64,000 nt of DNA from Burkholderiaceae bacterium (GCA_026125795.1 JAHCKM010000006.1:1-64000); one strand, 5' to 3'; positions 1 through 8,374 are shown, counted from the first letter of the stretch. Program-made: numbers and translations. Notes: generated by a model not told the origin, from the letters alone.

Positions 1-158
1 CGCGGCGGGCCGGCATCGGCCGCGGCGGCCAGCTCGGCCTCACGCGCCTGCAGCGAAGCCAGCGCACGCCGGCAGGCGTCGGAGGCCGGATCGCCGTCGG
101 CGGCGCCGGCCGCCGACACAGCCCCCACGAGCAACGGTGCAACGAATGCGCGGATCAC
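1..158 (-). CDS. Partial secreted hypothetical protein (N-terminus only)
   Basis: Only the first 52 or so codons lie in the window and the gene runs off the left edge. Read from a GTG at 158, the product begins with a short positive stretch, then a hydrophobic run and an Ala-X-Ala type site near residue 19, which looks like a Sec signal peptide. The exported part starts acidic, holds one Cys near residue 29 and continues in an Ala/Leu/Glu-rich helical stretch. The start is uncertain: there is no clear Shine-Dalgarno, and the frame is open back to the stop of the upstream hydrolase at 198, so the two genes are probably co-transcribed. Family and function are not recognised. Confidence 0.4.
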   Translation of the reverse strand, partial: MIRAFVAPLLVGAVSAAGAADGDPASDACRRALASLQAREAELAAAADAGPP

Positions 159-197
159 CGCCCATTGGAGAGCGCGAGCCGCGTTTCGTTCGCGCAG

Positions 198-926
198 CTA
201 CAGCAGCGCCGTCAGCTCATCGGCCAGCTGCTGCGGCATGTCGACCATCACGTCGTGGCTGGCCGGAAGCCGGGTCAGCTTCCAGCCCGGCTGGCCGTCG
301 ACTTGCGCCGCAAAGTAGCGGAACGGGCTCGGGTCCCAGCCGTCGGCCAGGATGTATTTGCGCTGCGGCACCTTGGCGTGGGCACCGGTCAGCAGCAGCG
401 GCGACTCGAACGTGGCCAGCGCCTGGGGCCGGCAGCGCCGGTCGACCCATGCGCGGTTGGCCTGCGCGACGTTGAAGACTTCGGCCGGGATCGGCTGCAT
501 CAACCCGCAGTTCTTTTCCAGCGCCGCGCCGCGGAACGCGCCGATGAACTGCGCCGCCACCTCGGGCGGCAGCGCCTTGTGCAGCAGGCCGATCAGCGAG
601 TCGCCGTGCTCGGGGATGAACGCGTCGAGGTAGCACAGTGCGCGGATCTTGTCCTGCATGCGGTCGGCCACGCCGGTGATCACCATGCCGCCGTACGAGT
701 GGCCGCACAACACCACGTCGGTCAGCTCCTCGGCCTCGATGCAGCCCACCACGTCGCGTATGTGCGTCTCCAGCGTGATGTTCTCGGCCGACTGATGGAA
801 GCGCTCGCCCACGCCGGTGTGCGTGGGCGTGTGCACCGTGTGGCCGGCGGCGCGCAGGATGCGGGCGGTGTCCCGGTAGCACCAGCCGCCGTGCCAGGCG
901 CCGTGGACGAGGACGAAGTTGGCCAT
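198..926 (-). CDS. Alpha/beta hydrolase (esterase-like)
   Basis: This 242-residue single-domain alpha/beta hydrolase fold enzyme has the oxyanion motif VHGAWHGGW at residues 7-15, the nucleophile elbow GHSYGG with Ser77, and a late His in the segment PASHDVMVD near residue 225. The HGAWHGGW form is typical of small esterases related to plant methylesterases and to bacterial pyrethroid-type hydrolases. The substrate cannot be told from sequence. There is no signal peptide, so it is cytoplasmic. The frame is open further upstream to 1109, but the ATG at 926 is chosen because AGGAG lies directly before it and the family starts at this point. It is divergent from the hydrolase at 1103. Confidence 0.85.
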   Translation of the reverse strand: MANFVLVHGAWHGGWCYRDTARILRAAGHTVHTPTHTGVGERFHQSAENITLETHIRDVVGCIEAEELTDVVLCGHSYGGMVITGVADRMQDKIRALCYLDAFIPEHGDSLIGLLHKALPPEVAAQFIGAFRGAALEKNCGLMQPIPAEVFNVAQANRAWVDRRCRPQALATFESPLLLTGAHAKVPQRKYILADGWDPSPFRYFAAQVDGQPGWKLTRLPASHDVMVDMPQQLADELTALL

Positions 927-971
927 CGTTGTCTCCTTCAGTGCCCGCTCGGCCGCCCGGTGGGTACTGAG

Positions 972-1010
972 GCCCCCACGGGGGGCAGCGAGCAAAGCGA
1001 GCGTGGGGGC
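972..1010. repeat. Imperfect palindrome between divergent hydrolase genes
   Basis: A 9-base arm GCCCCCACG at 972-980 is repeated as its exact reverse complement CGTGGGGGC at 1002-1010, with AGCGAG repeats in the loop. It lies between two divergent genes, so it cannot be the terminator of either. It resembles the short intergenic palindromes that are dispersed in Burkholderiales genomes, but no second copy was noticed in this window. A role is unknown. Confidence 0.45.
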
Positions 1011-1039
1011 TTCAGGTCGTGATGGATCGGGAAAGCGAG

Positions 1040-1070
1040 TCTGAACCGGCGGCGCCGCAGCGGCAACCCA
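1040..1070 (+). promoter_or_regulatory. Candidate ECF promoter, site 1 (alpha/beta hydrolase)
   Basis: The sequence reads TCTGAACCG, then 14 bases, then GCAACCCA. The same two boxes at the same spacing occur upstream of seven other units in this window. The element ends 32 bases before the ATG at 1103. Because it lies inside the longer open frame that begins at 1019, it also argues for the 1103 start. Confidence 0.65.
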
Positions 1071-1102
1071 CTGGCAATCCTGCCGCCAGCCTGCCGCAAA
1101 CC

Positions 1103-2092
1103 ATGACACCCGACATCGACCTCACCGCGCCCGAGCCGGGCTTCGCGCTGGTGTCCGACGTGGCCGGCGTGGCGCGGGTGCTGTGCAACCTGAGCGGCAT
1201 CGGGCTGATCGACAAGCTGGCGCCGCAACGCGCCGCCTCGCGCCGCATCCACCTGTCGCTGGCCAGCGGCGAAAGGATCATCGTGCAGGTCACCGGCAGC
1301 GGGCGGCCGGTGCTGATGATCCACGGGCTCGGCGGCAGCCACCACGACTGGGACGGCGCGCTCGAAAGCCTGGCACGCCAGCACAGCATCCACCGCTTCG
1401 ACCTGCCGGGCCACGGCGCGCGCGCCTCAGGCAAACGCCCGCCCACGCTGCAGCAGATGGCGCACGACGTGGCCGAGGTGATCGAGGGGCTGGCGCTGGA
1501 GCGTCCGCTGCTGGTGGGCCACTCCATGGGTGCGCTGGTGGTGATGAAGTACCTGCAGGACCACGGTGCGGGCTCGATCGCCGGCGTGTGCCTGATCGAC
1601 CAGTCGCCGCGCATCACCAACAACGACCAGTGGCAGCTCGGCCTGTTCGGCTCGCTGACGCAGAGCCAGCTCAAGGACGCGCTCGGCCGCCTGCGCGGCG
1701 ATTTTGTCGAGACCGTGGCCAGCGAGTTCATCGCCCGGCTGGCGCCGCTGAGGCAGGCGGGTTCGCGCACGGCGCTGGCCGGGCGGCTGGCGCGCTGGGC
1801 GGTGGCCCGCCTGGCGCGCAGCTGCGGCGTCGAGCATGTGCTGTCGATGCTCGAGAGCCTGGCCGAGGCCGACTTCCGCGATGTCATCGCCAGGGTCAAG
1901 GTGCCGACCATGGTGGTGCTGGGCGGCGCCAGCCACCACTATGGCGGCCTGCCGCTCGGCCAGTACTACCGCGACACGCTGCCCGACGGCACGGTGCGCA
2001 TGTACACCAAGGCCTCACATTCGCCGCACCGGTCGGAGCCCGGCCGATTCGCGGCCGACTTGGCAGCTTTCGCGGCCAAGCGCTGCGCGTGA
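1103..2092 (+). CDS. Alpha/beta hydrolase
   Basis: This is a 329-residue alpha/beta hydrolase with the oxyanion motif MIHGLGGSHHDW and the nucleophile elbow GHSMGA (Ser near residue 141). The C-terminal catalytic His probably lies in the KASHSPH segment. The N-terminal 60 residues precede the hydrolase core and resemble an added cap or leader without a hydrophobic segment. An open frame extends back to 1019, but the ATG at 1103 is preferred because the shared promoter element lies at 1040-1070. That element ties this gene to the regulon centred on the exporter locus, although the gene sits 4.5 kb from the ECF operon. The substrate is unknown; epoxide hydrolases, lipases and haloperoxidase-like enzymes share these motifs. 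Confidence 0.8.
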   Translation: MTPDIDLTAPEPGFALVSDVAGVARVLCNLSGIGLIDKLAPQRAASRRIHLSLASGERIIVQVTGSGRPVLMIHGLGGSHHDWDGALESLARQHSIHRFDLPGHGARASGKRPPTLQQMAHDVAEVIEGLALERPLLVGHSMGALVVMKYLQDHGAGSIAGVCLIDQSPRITNNDQWQLGLFGSLTQSQLKDALGRLRGDFVETVASEFIARLAPLRQAGSRTALAGRLARWAVARLARSCGVEHVLSMLESLAEADFRDVIARVKVPTMVVLGGASHHYGGLPLGQYYRDTLPDGTVRMYTKASHSPHRSEPGRFAADLAAFAAKRCA

Positions 2093-2123
2093 GTCGGCCC
2101 GCGCTGCGCGCCGAGCCCCAAGG

Positions 2124-2438
2124 TCACAACCGGTACAGCGAGATCAGCAGCGTGGTGGCACCGCACATCGCCGCGTTGGCGACGTTGACCATCACCGCGC
2201 GGTCGGCGCGCTGACCGTTGTGGAGATAGAGCCAGGCCGCCATCGTCGCGTTGGCGCCCAGCCAGGACAGCCAGGTCCACAGCGAATGCTGCGACGAGTC
2301 GGCCTGGTCGTGGATGGCCCACATCGTCGGCAGGTACGACAGCACGCGCACCGAGTTGAACAGCGTGAAGGCCCAGGTGAGCAACAGCATGGCGCCGCCG
2401 GGTCCGGTGCCGCGCATGGAGGCAGCCAGGTTGCGCAT
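2124..2438 (-). CDS. Small three-helix membrane protein
   Basis: This 104-residue protein has three predicted hydrophobic segments, roughly residues 15-37, 53-72 and 82-104, joined by short polar loops, and almost no soluble part. It is not recognised as a named family. Its ATG overlaps the stop of the upstream methyltransferase gene (TGATG, one shared base), so the two are almost certainly translationally coupled. The pairing suggests that the methyltransferase product, or the enzyme itself, works at the inner membrane, but that is inference. Confidence 0.7.
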   Translation of the reverse strand: MRNLAASMRGTGPGGAMLLLTWAFTLFNSVRVLSYLPTMWAIHDQADSSQHSLWTWLSWLGANATMAAWLYLHNGQRADRAVMVNVANAAMCGATTLLISLYRL

Positions 2439-3460
2439 CACGGGCCCACTGCGTGCAGCAGGCGAAACCCGCCGGCCTCGCCGATCTCGGGCTGCATCTC
2501 GAGGCCGGCTTCGGCGAACAGCGCCGCGAACTCGCGCGCGGTGCGTTCGCGGCCGCTCAACGCCACCAGCATGTTGAGGTCCGAGCGCGCCACCGCGCGG
2601 TCTTGCGACGTGGTGCCCACGCGGTCGGCCATCACGCGCTCGACCACCCACACCTGGCCGTGCGGCGCCATCGCGGCGCGGCAGCGCCGGAGGATCTGCA
2701 CACAACGCGCGTCGTCCCAGTTGTGCAGCACGCTCTTGAGCAGGTAGAGGTCGCCCGCCGGCAGGGCGTCGAAGAAGCTGCCGGCCACAAGGCAACAACG
2801 CGGCGTCACGCCGGCCGCTTCGAGCACCGCTGGGGCGCCTTCGAGACCGTGCGGGAGGTCGAGCAGCACGCCGTGCAACGTGGGGTGCGTTGCCAGCACC
2901 TGCGCGATCAGCTCGCCGCTGCCGCCGCCGACATCGACCACACGCTGCACGCCGGCCGGATCGATCGTGCGTGCCACCGCGCCGGCGACCGAACGCGTGA
3001 TGTCGACCATCGCGCGGTAGAACAGCGCGGCGGCCTCCGGGCTGTGTGCGAGGTCGTCGAAGCCGTCGGCGCCGCCGTGGCGGCGCCGATGGCTCAGGCC
3101 GCTGCGCACGCTCTGGTCGAGCTCGGCCCAACGTTGCCAGATCGTGCCGCCGGCCAGCAGCGCCCAAGCGCGCAGCGATTGCGCATGGTCTTCGCGCAGC
3201 AGTGCGCCGCTGGGCGTGAGCGTGTAGCGACCGCTCGCGTCCTGCGCACACAGTCCGAGCGCGATCAGCCCACGCAGCAGCCGTTGCAGCGAGGGCGCGT
3301 GGCAGCCGGTGGCCTCGGCCAGTGCGTCGGCGCTGACGGCGCCGGCAGCAAGCCGCTCCGGCACGCGCAGCACGCAGGCCGCACGGATCGCCTGCGTGCT
3401 CCAGCTCGCGTTGATCAGATCGAGCAGTTCCGCGTATGACGCGCCGGCGGCAGTTTCCAT
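2438..3460 (-). CDS. SAM-dependent O-methyltransferase (acetylserotonin/hydroxyneurosporene type)
   Basis: The 340-residue protein has the two-part layout of the plant-type and carotenoid O-methyltransferase family. An N-terminal winged-helix dimerisation domain (about residues 15-90) is followed by a Rossmann SAM-binding domain with the glycine motif VVDVGGGSGEL at 174-184. The segment LLKSVLHNWDD carries the expected catalytic base His246. Such enzymes methylate hydroxyl groups of small aromatic or carotenoid substrates; which one is unknown here. It overlaps the small membrane protein downstream by one base and lies just after the Bug-protein gene on the same strand. Confidence 0.85.
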   Translation of the reverse strand: METAAGASYAELLDLINASWSTQAIRAACVLRVPERLAAGAVSADALAEATGCHAPSLQRLLRGLIALGLCAQDASGRYTLTPSGALLREDHAQSLRAWALLAGGTIWQRWAELDQSVRSGLSHRRRHGGADGFDDLAHSPEAAALFYRAMVDITRSVAGAVARTIDPAGVQRVVDVGGGSGELIAQVLATHPTLHGVLLDLPHGLEGAPAVLEAAGVTPRCCLVAGSFFDALPAGDLYLLKSVLHNWDDARCVQILRRCRAAMAPHGQVWVVERVMADRVGTTSQDRAVARSDLNMLVALSGRERTAREFAALFAEAGLEMQPEIGEAGGFRLLHAVGP

Positions 3461-3469
3461 CGCGAGCCT

Positions 3470-4447
3470 CTAGCCGTCGACGCGAACGCCGGCATCGCGG
3501 ATCAGCTTGCCGAGCTTGGCGTGCTCGCTGCGGATGAAGTCCGCGAATTCGGGCGGCGACAGAATGGCGGCGTCCGAACCGCTGGTCGCGAACCATTGCC
3601 TGGCTTCGTCGCCGGCCGCGATCTTTGCGATCTCGCCGTGCAGCCGTTCGACAACCGCACGCGGCGTGGCCGCCGGTGCCACGAGGCCGGTCCAACCCGC
3701 ATAGTGATAGCCGGGCACGCCGGCCTCGGCAATCGTCGGCACGTCGGGGAGGCTTGGCGCGCGCTGCTCGCCGGTGACCCCGAGCGCACGCAGATGGCCC
3801 ATGCGCACCTGCGGCAACGCCGCGGTCAGGCCCTCGATGCAGTACTGCACGTGACCGCCGAGCAGCGCCTGCATCATCGCGCCGCCGCCCTTGAACGGCA
3901 CGTGCGTGGCGTCGACGCCAGCGGTGCGCTTGAACAGCTCGCCGGCCAGATGCGGTGGCGTACCGTTGCCGGCCGAGCCGAAGTTCAGTTCGCCGGGTTT
4001 GGACTTGGCCAGTGCGATCAACTCGCGCACGCTGCCGGCGGGCACGCTCGGATGCACGGCGAGCAGCAGCGAGCCGTGGCCGAAGCGCGTGATCGGCGCG
4101 AAGTCGGTCAGCGGGTTGTAGCCCGCTTGCGAAAACAGGTGCGGGTTCACGGCCGCCGTACCCTGGTGGATCAACAGCAGCGTGTAGCCGTCGGCTGCGC
4201 TGCGCGCCACCTGCTGCGCGCCGACGTTGCCGGCCCCGGCGGCGTTGTTCTCCACCACCACCGGCTGACCGAGCGCTGCCGACAACCGATCGGCCAGCCA
4301 GCGCGCACGGATGTCGGTGACGCCGCCGGCGCCGCCGGTGACGATGCGCAGCGGCTTGCTTGGCCAAACCGTGGCTTGTGCCTTGACCTGTGGCATGAAC
4401 AAAGTTGCTGCGCCCATCAAGGCGGCCTGCCGACGCGTGAACTTCAT
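3470..4447 (-). CDS. Bug-family (TctC) periplasmic solute-binding protein
   Basis: This 325-residue protein has the Bug family layout: an export signal ending at about residue 24, then WPSKPLRIV, the glycine-rich ligand loop (GGAGGVTDIRAR), and the VPFKGGG segment. These proteins bind carboxylates or other small organic acids in the periplasm. Many copies are orphans without the TctAB membrane part, as here. The signal contains a twin Arg (TRRQAALMG), so Tat export is possible. The start at 4447 is supported by GGGAG just upstream. It is divergent from the LysR gene with dyad sequences between them, the common arrangement for LysR control of a Bug gene. Confidence 0.9.
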   Translation of the reverse strand: MKFTRRQAALMGAATLFMPQVKAQATVWPSKPLRIVTGGAGGVTDIRARWLADRLSAALGQPVVVENNAAGAGNVGAQQVARSAADGYTLLLIHQGTAAVNPHLFSQAGYNPLTDFAPITRFGHGSLLLAVHPSVPAGSVRELIALAKSKPGELNFGSAGNGTPPHLAGELFKRTAGVDATHVPFKGGGAMMQALLGGHVQYCIEGLTAALPQVRMGHLRALGVTGEQRAPSLPDVPTIAEAGVPGYHYAGWTGLVAPAATPRAVVERLHGEIAKIAAGDEARQWFATSGSDAAILSPPEFADFIRSEHAKLGKLIRDAGVRVDG

Positions 4448-4504
4448 GTGGCGCTCCCGTGGCCGTGAATCGATGGCGCACATCTTGTTCCTCGGTGTGC
4501 CGCG

Positions 4505-4549
4505 ATGGAATACTCCATGCATTGCCGACGGCTTCAACCAAAAGTTGAA
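4505..4549. promoter_or_regulatory. Paired dyads in the Bug/LysR intergenic region
   Basis: Two perfect inverted repeats lie between the divergent genes: ATGGA-N4-TCCAT at 4505-4518 and TTCAAC-N5-GTTGAA at 4533-4549. Two dyads in a divergent LysR promoter region fit the usual recognition-site plus activation-site pattern, although the strict T-N11-A form is not met. The second dyad ends 21 bases before the LysR start codon and could mediate autoregulation. Confidence 0.5.
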
Positions 4550-4570
4550 TCCCTATCTCCAAGGGTCGCG

Positions 4571-5563
4571 ATGGACAAGCTGCGCTCGCTTCACTACTTC
4601 GCCGCCGCCGCCGACGCGTCGAGCTTCTCTGCAGCGGCGCGGCGTTTCGGCGTCAGCACGGCCGCGGTGGCCAAGCTGGTCCAGTCACTCGAGCGCGAGC
4701 TCGGCCTGACGCTGTTCGAGCGCCATGCGCATGGTCTGGCACTGACGGCCGGCGGCAGTCGCTATCTCGAGAGCTGCCGTCCCGCGCTCCAGCAGCTTGC
4801 CGACGCCGATGAGCAGGCCAGCGCTGCCAGCTCACGGGCCAGTGGCGTCGTGGTGGTGGGCGTGCAGCCGGTCATTGCGCAGGAGTGGCTGACGCCGGCG
4901 TTGCCGCGCTTCAATGCGCTCTACCCCGACATCCAGCTCGACATCCGCTACTTCATGCGTCCCGTCGATGAGCAGACGCAGGGCCTGGACGTGATGCTGG
5001 TGATGGGCTGGCACCAACCCAAGGATCTGGTGCGCCGACAGCTCGGTGCCACCAGCTTCTTCGTCTGTGCCGCGCCGTCGTACTGGGCGACGCATGGCAT
5101 GCCGAAACATCCCAGCGAGCTCGAGCGGCACAACTGCCTGTGCATCCGCTCGGGCACTGGCTCGGTGATGGACCTATGGCAATTCAAGCGCGGCGACGAA
5201 CGTGTGTCGGTTGCCGCACGCGGCTGGCTGGTGACGGACAACGCGCATCGCGACATGGTGCGCGACCTCGCGGTGGCCGGTGCCGGCGTGGCGCGGCTGA
5301 TCGATTGGCACAAGATGCAGGGACATCAGGTCGCCCGCGGGACGCTGATTCCGGCGCTGACGGACTGGGAGCACGACGAAGTGCCGCCGGTGAACATGCT
5401 GTATCCGCCCAGCGTGCGCCGCATCCCGCGCGTGCGGCTGTTCATGGACTTCGTGGTGCAGCTTTACCGCGAGATCGAACTGCAGCGCGAGTCCCGCGCG
5501 CCGTCCTCGGCGATGCCGCGCTGGCTCAAGGCGAACCGACCGCGCGCGTCGGCCACGCGCTGA
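4571..5563 (+). CDS. LysR-family transcriptional regulator
   Basis: This 330-residue LysR-type regulator has an N-terminal winged helix-turn-helix (about residues 1-60: AAARRFGVSTAAVAKLVQ, then LERELGLTLFER) and a periplasmic-binding-protein-like effector domain (about 90-295). The ATG at 4571 is chosen over one at 4505 because it starts the canonical HTH (MDKLRSLHYF) and is preceded by AAGGG. Divergent from the Bug-protein gene, it probably controls that gene in response to its ligand. Confidence 0.9.
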   Translation: MDKLRSLHYFAAAADASSFSAAARRFGVSTAAVAKLVQSLERELGLTLFERHAHGLALTAGGSRYLESCRPALQQLADADEQASAASSRASGVVVVGVQPVIAQEWLTPALPRFNALYPDIQLDIRYFMRPVDEQTQGLDVMLVMGWHQPKDLVRRQLGATSFFVCAAPSYWATHGMPKHPSELERHNCLCIRSGTGSVMDLWQFKRGDERVSVAARGWLVTDNAHRDMVRDLAVAGAGVARLIDWHKMQGHQVARGTLIPALTDWEHDEVPPVNMLYPPSVRRIPRVRLFMDFVVQLYREIELQRESRAPSSAMPRWLKANRPRASATR

Positions 5564-5581
5564 GATCGGCGACCGATCGGG

Positions 5582-6418
5582 TCAGCGCACGCTGCTGCAC
5601 GCCCCGCCGGCCACCGTGCGGAAGCAGAAGTCGCCGGTCAGGCTGGAGCTCTCCCACGGCACCTGCACGCGGCCGGTCTCCTTGGCAACCGCCAGGCGCA
5701 CGCGCTTGAACAGCAGTTCCACCGGCAGGCCCGGCGCGCTCATGTGCTCCAACAGGTGCTTGGTGTACAGGCTGTTCTTCTCTTCCGGGTTGTCCAGCGC
5801 CACGCCGCCGGGCGCGGTGGAAAACGCGATCATCGAGCCGAGCGGCGCCTCCACCGGCGCCAGACCGTTGGGCGTCATGCCGCGGAACTTCAGCCGCCGG
5901 CCGTCGGGCCCGACGATCACGGAGCCCGAGAACGGGTTGTTGCGGCAGGCGTCGAGGATCACGACGTTGATGCCCTGCTTGATGCCGCCGAGCCGGTCGA
6001 GAAACTCGTTCAGGTCGGCGCTCTTGTTCGGCATCTCGTCTTCGGCGCGGATCTCGGTGTCCACCGGCAGCAGGTAGTTGCGGCCGTTGAGCTGCACGCC
6101 GTGACCGGCGTAGTAGACGACGCGCACGTCGGCGCTCTTGCTTTGCATCGAGAACTGCTGGAACGCCTCGATCATCTCGCGCAGCGATGCATTCTCGCGG
6201 TGCGTCACCTCGAAGCCGAGGCCGCGCAGCGACGTGGCCACCGCCTTGGCATCGTTGACCGGGTTCTTCAGCGCACCGACCTTGTAGTTGGCGTTGCCGA
6301 TCACCAGCGCCACGCGCGAGCCGGCGGCGGCCCGGCTGGGTGTGGCGGTGGCGGCCAGCAGCGGGGCGACGGCCGCGAAGCCGAGCGCGGAGATGCAGCG
6401 GCGGCGTTGCGTATCCAT
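5582..6418 (-). CDS. Caspase-like (peptidase C14) protein co-transcribed with ECF sigma
   Basis: This 278-residue protein starts with a hydrophobic export-like segment preceded by Arg residues (about 1-30). A caspase-fold p20 domain with an intact dyad follows: His106 in VYYAGHGVQL and Cys158 in VILDACRNNPF. These are the catalytic residues of bacterial orthocaspases and metacaspases. It begins 14 bases after the anti-sigma gene stop with AAAGG ahead of the ATG at 6418, and is therefore the third gene of the sigma/anti-sigma operon. Known members cleave after Arg/Lys or Asp; specificity is not visible here. Its position suggests it may act on the anti-sigma or on envelope targets, which is inference. 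It converges on the LysR gene, with a short hairpin (GATCGG-CGA-CCGATC, 5564-5578) between them. Confidence 0.85.
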   Translation of the reverse strand: MDTQRRRCISALGFAAVAPLLAATATPSRAAAGSRVALVIGNANYKVGALKNPVNDAKAVATSLRGLGFEVTHRENASLREMIEAFQQFSMQSKSADVRVVYYAGHGVQLNGRNYLLPVDTEIRAEDEMPNKSADLNEFLDRLGGIKQGINVVILDACRNNPFSGSVIVGPDGRRLKFRGMTPNGLAPVEAPLGSMIAFSTAPGGVALDNPEEKNSLYTKHLLEHMSAPGLPVELLFKRVRLAVAKETGRVQVPWESSSLTGDFCFRTVAGGACSSVR

Positions 6419-6432
6419 GGCAGCGTGACCTT

Positions 6433-7089
6433 TCAGCGGCGCTCGGGCAGCGCGTCGACGCGTGCGACGCCGTCGACGATCGGGCTCACCTTCACGGCGT
6501 CGGCGGCCGCGGCGATGCGTGCTTCGGGGATGCGCACATACCAGTCGCCCAGCTGGCCGGGGCCGCCGGCCAATGAGCCGTTGATCTCCACCAGCAGCAT
6601 GCGGATGTCGGCCTCCTTGGCGTCGGCCTTGAAGTTGACCTTGAGGAACGGACCCGGATCGACCACGGTGGGCTGGGTGGCACGGATCACGCTGCTTTCG
6701 TCTTCCCGGGTCGCGAGGTTGGCGATCACGATGCCTTGCACCACCACCACCGCGAGCGCGCCGGCCAACGCCGGCTTGAGCATCGGCTGCGGCGTGATCG
6801 ACGCGAAGAACTCGCGCAGGCGCTCGACGAACGAAGGCGCGGCCGGCTTGGCAGCGGCACGTGCGGGCGCGCGCTCGGCGCGGATGCGTGCCATCACCTT
6901 GTCGAGGCCGACTTCGGCCGACACCGCGGGCGCATCGCGCTGCATCGTCTCCTGCAGCGTGCGGTACCACTGCAGCTCGGCCGCCGACTTGGGGTGCTCG
7001 CGCAGGTAGGCATCGACCCAGTCGCGCTCGGCATCGTCGAGCGTCTCGTTCACGTAGAAGGGCAGCAGTTCGTCGAATCGGCTTTTCAT
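6433..7089 (-). CDS. Membrane-anchored anti-sigma factor (non-zinc type)
   Basis: This 218-residue protein has a cytosolic N-terminal helical domain (about 1-50, FDELLPFYVNETLDDAERDW) typical of anti-sigma domains. A Pro/Ala-rich linker follows, then one transmembrane segment at about 106-126 and a periplasmic domain of about 90 residues. There is no His-X3-Cys-X2-Cys zinc motif. It overlaps the sigma gene by four bases (ATGA), the standard sigma/anti-sigma arrangement. It should hold the ECF factor inactive until an envelope signal releases it. Confidence 0.82.
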   Translation of the reverse strand: MKSRFDELLPFYVNETLDDAERDWVDAYLREHPKSAAELQWYRTLQETMQRDAPAVSAEVGLDKVMARIRAERAPARAAAKPAAPSFVERLREFFASITPQPMLKPALAGALAVVVVQGIVIANLATREDESSVIRATQPTVVDPGPFLKVNFKADAKEADIRMLLVEINGSLAGGPGQLGDWYVRIPEARIAAAADAVKVSPIVDGVARVDALPERR

Positions 7090-7673
7090 GAGGTTTCTCC
7101 CAGCGGCTCCTCGCCCTCGCGGGCAAGCATGCGCTGCAGGCATTGCTTCAGTTTCTGTCGGGCATGGAACAGGCGCGTCTTCACCGTGCCCTCGGGGATC
7201 TGCTGGATGCGCGCCACGTCGGACACCGACATGCCCTGGTAGAACACCAGGTGCACACACTCGCGGTGATCGTGGCCGAGCTTGTCGACGCAGTGGCGCA
7301 CGCCGGCGCTGCGCTGCTGCTCGGCCATGACCTCGAACGCGCCCGGCGCGTCGCTCGGCAGCTCTTCGGCCAGTTCGGCCACGTCGTCGTGCTCGGCATC
7401 GGGCTTGCGGCTGCGCCAGTGCATCAGCACCTTGTTGCGCGCGATGCCGATCAGCCAGGTGGAGAACTGCGACTCGCCGCGAAACTTGGCGGGCGCCTTC
7501 CACACTTCATACAGGGTATCGGCCACGATTTCCTCGGCTTGCGCGGGGTCCGACAGCTGCCTCAGTGCGTAGGCGTAGAGCTTGCGCGAGAAGGCGCAAT
7601 AGAGCTCGCGGAACGCGCCTTCGTCCTGCTGTTGAATGCGGCCGAGCAGCCGCAGCACTTGGTTGTTGTCCAT
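7086..7673 (-). CDS. ECF-type RNA polymerase sigma factor
   Basis: This 195-residue protein has sigma region 2 (about 22-88, with FRELYCAFSRKLYAYALR and the core-binding segment AEEIVADTLYEVWK) and region 4 (about 130-180, with the helix-turn-helix MSVSDVARIQQIPEGTVKTR). There is no region 1 or 3, as in ECF sigma factors. The downstream overlapping membrane protein is its anti-sigma. Its target is not proven, but a conserved GAAC-N16-GCAAC element upstream of at least eight units in this window is a strong candidate. Its own upstream region has GAACCG at 7723-7728 but lacks a good second box at the right distance. Confidence 0.92.
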   Translation of the reverse strand: MDNNQVLRLLGRIQQQDEGAFRELYCAFSRKLYAYALRQLSDPAQAEEIVADTLYEVWKAPAKFRGESQFSTWLIGIARNKVLMHWRSRKPDAEHDDVAELAEELPSDAPGAFEVMAEQQRSAGVRHCVDKLGHDHRECVHLVFYQGMSVSDVARIQQIPEGTVKTRLFHARQKLKQCLQRMLAREGEEPLGETS

Positions 7674-7772
7674 CCGCCGCGCGCCGTGATGTCTGATGTG
7701 AGCGCATGGTAAACACCTCGATCGGTTCGGCGACGCCGCGGATGGGAGGGTTTGTGTTGTGCGCTGCTCGCG

Positions 7773-8339
7773 TCATTCGCCGCGGAACTGCACGCGGCGG
7801 TTCTCGCCGGCCCTCGGGCTGCGGCCCGGCAGCGGGCTGGCTTCGCCCTTGCCCACGGCCTCGAGGCGGCCCGCGTCGATGCCGTGCATCGAGACCAGGT
7901 AGCTGCGCACCGAGAGCGCACGGCGCTGCGACAGCTGCGCGTTGTACTCGTCGGTGCCCACGGCGTCGGTGTGGCCTTCGATCACCACGCGTTGCGTGGC
8001 CGGGAGCATGCGGATGCCGGCGGCAATCGCATCGAGCTGCGGCTTGGCCGCCGGCAGGATGTCGGCCGAATCGAATGCGAACGGCACCGGCAGCGACAGC
8101 GCCGACGGGCCGGCCGCGGCGGCTGCGGTGACCGCGGCAGCGGCCGACGTGGCGGCCCCGGGGCCAGCGGGCGCATCGAGCAGGCGCAGCGAGCGCATCT
8201 TCACCGGGCCCAGGATGCGCGCCACTTCTTCCGGATCCACCGTGTCGGTGCCGCGGTAGACCTTGACCTCGCCGGCAAGGGCCGCGAGCGAGCAGACGCT
8301 GAGCAGCAAGGCGGCAATGGATGGCAGGCGGCGCGGCAT
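7773..8339 (-). CDS. OmpA-like peptidoglycan-binding outer-membrane protein
   Basis: This 188-residue protein has an N-terminal signal peptide (about 1-22), an Ala-rich linker, and a C-terminal OmpA domain (about 85-188) with the peptidoglycan-binding pattern EGHTDAVGTDEYNAQLSQRR. It lacks the beta-barrel of full OmpA and is a Pal-like or secretion-associated form. The ATG at 8339 has GGAGGA upstream. The shared promoter element lies at 8375-8404, so it is probably a member of the ECF regulon. Confidence 0.85.
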   Translation of the reverse strand: MPRRLPSIAALLLSVCSLAALAGEVKVYRGTDTVDPEEVARILGPVKMRSLRLLDAPAGPGAATSAAAAVTAAAAAGPSALSLPVPFAFDSADILPAAKPQLDAIAAGIRMLPATQRVVIEGHTDAVGTDEYNAQLSQRRALSVRSYLVSMHGIDAGRLEAVGKGEASPLPGRSPRAGENRRVQFRGE

Positions 8340-8374
8340 GGTGTCCTCCGGGGCGTATGAAGGGGTGACGCCAT

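Noticed and set aside
2124-4562. An 812-codon minus-strand frame through the methyltransferase and Bug genes
   Set aside because: Only its last 104 codons look like a protein with membrane helices; the rest is Arg/Ala-rich shadow of two clear genes.
7701-7730. ECF-type element upstream of the sigma gene itself
   Set aside because: GAACCG is present, but the bases where GCAAC should be read CATGC, so autoregulation by the same element is not supported.
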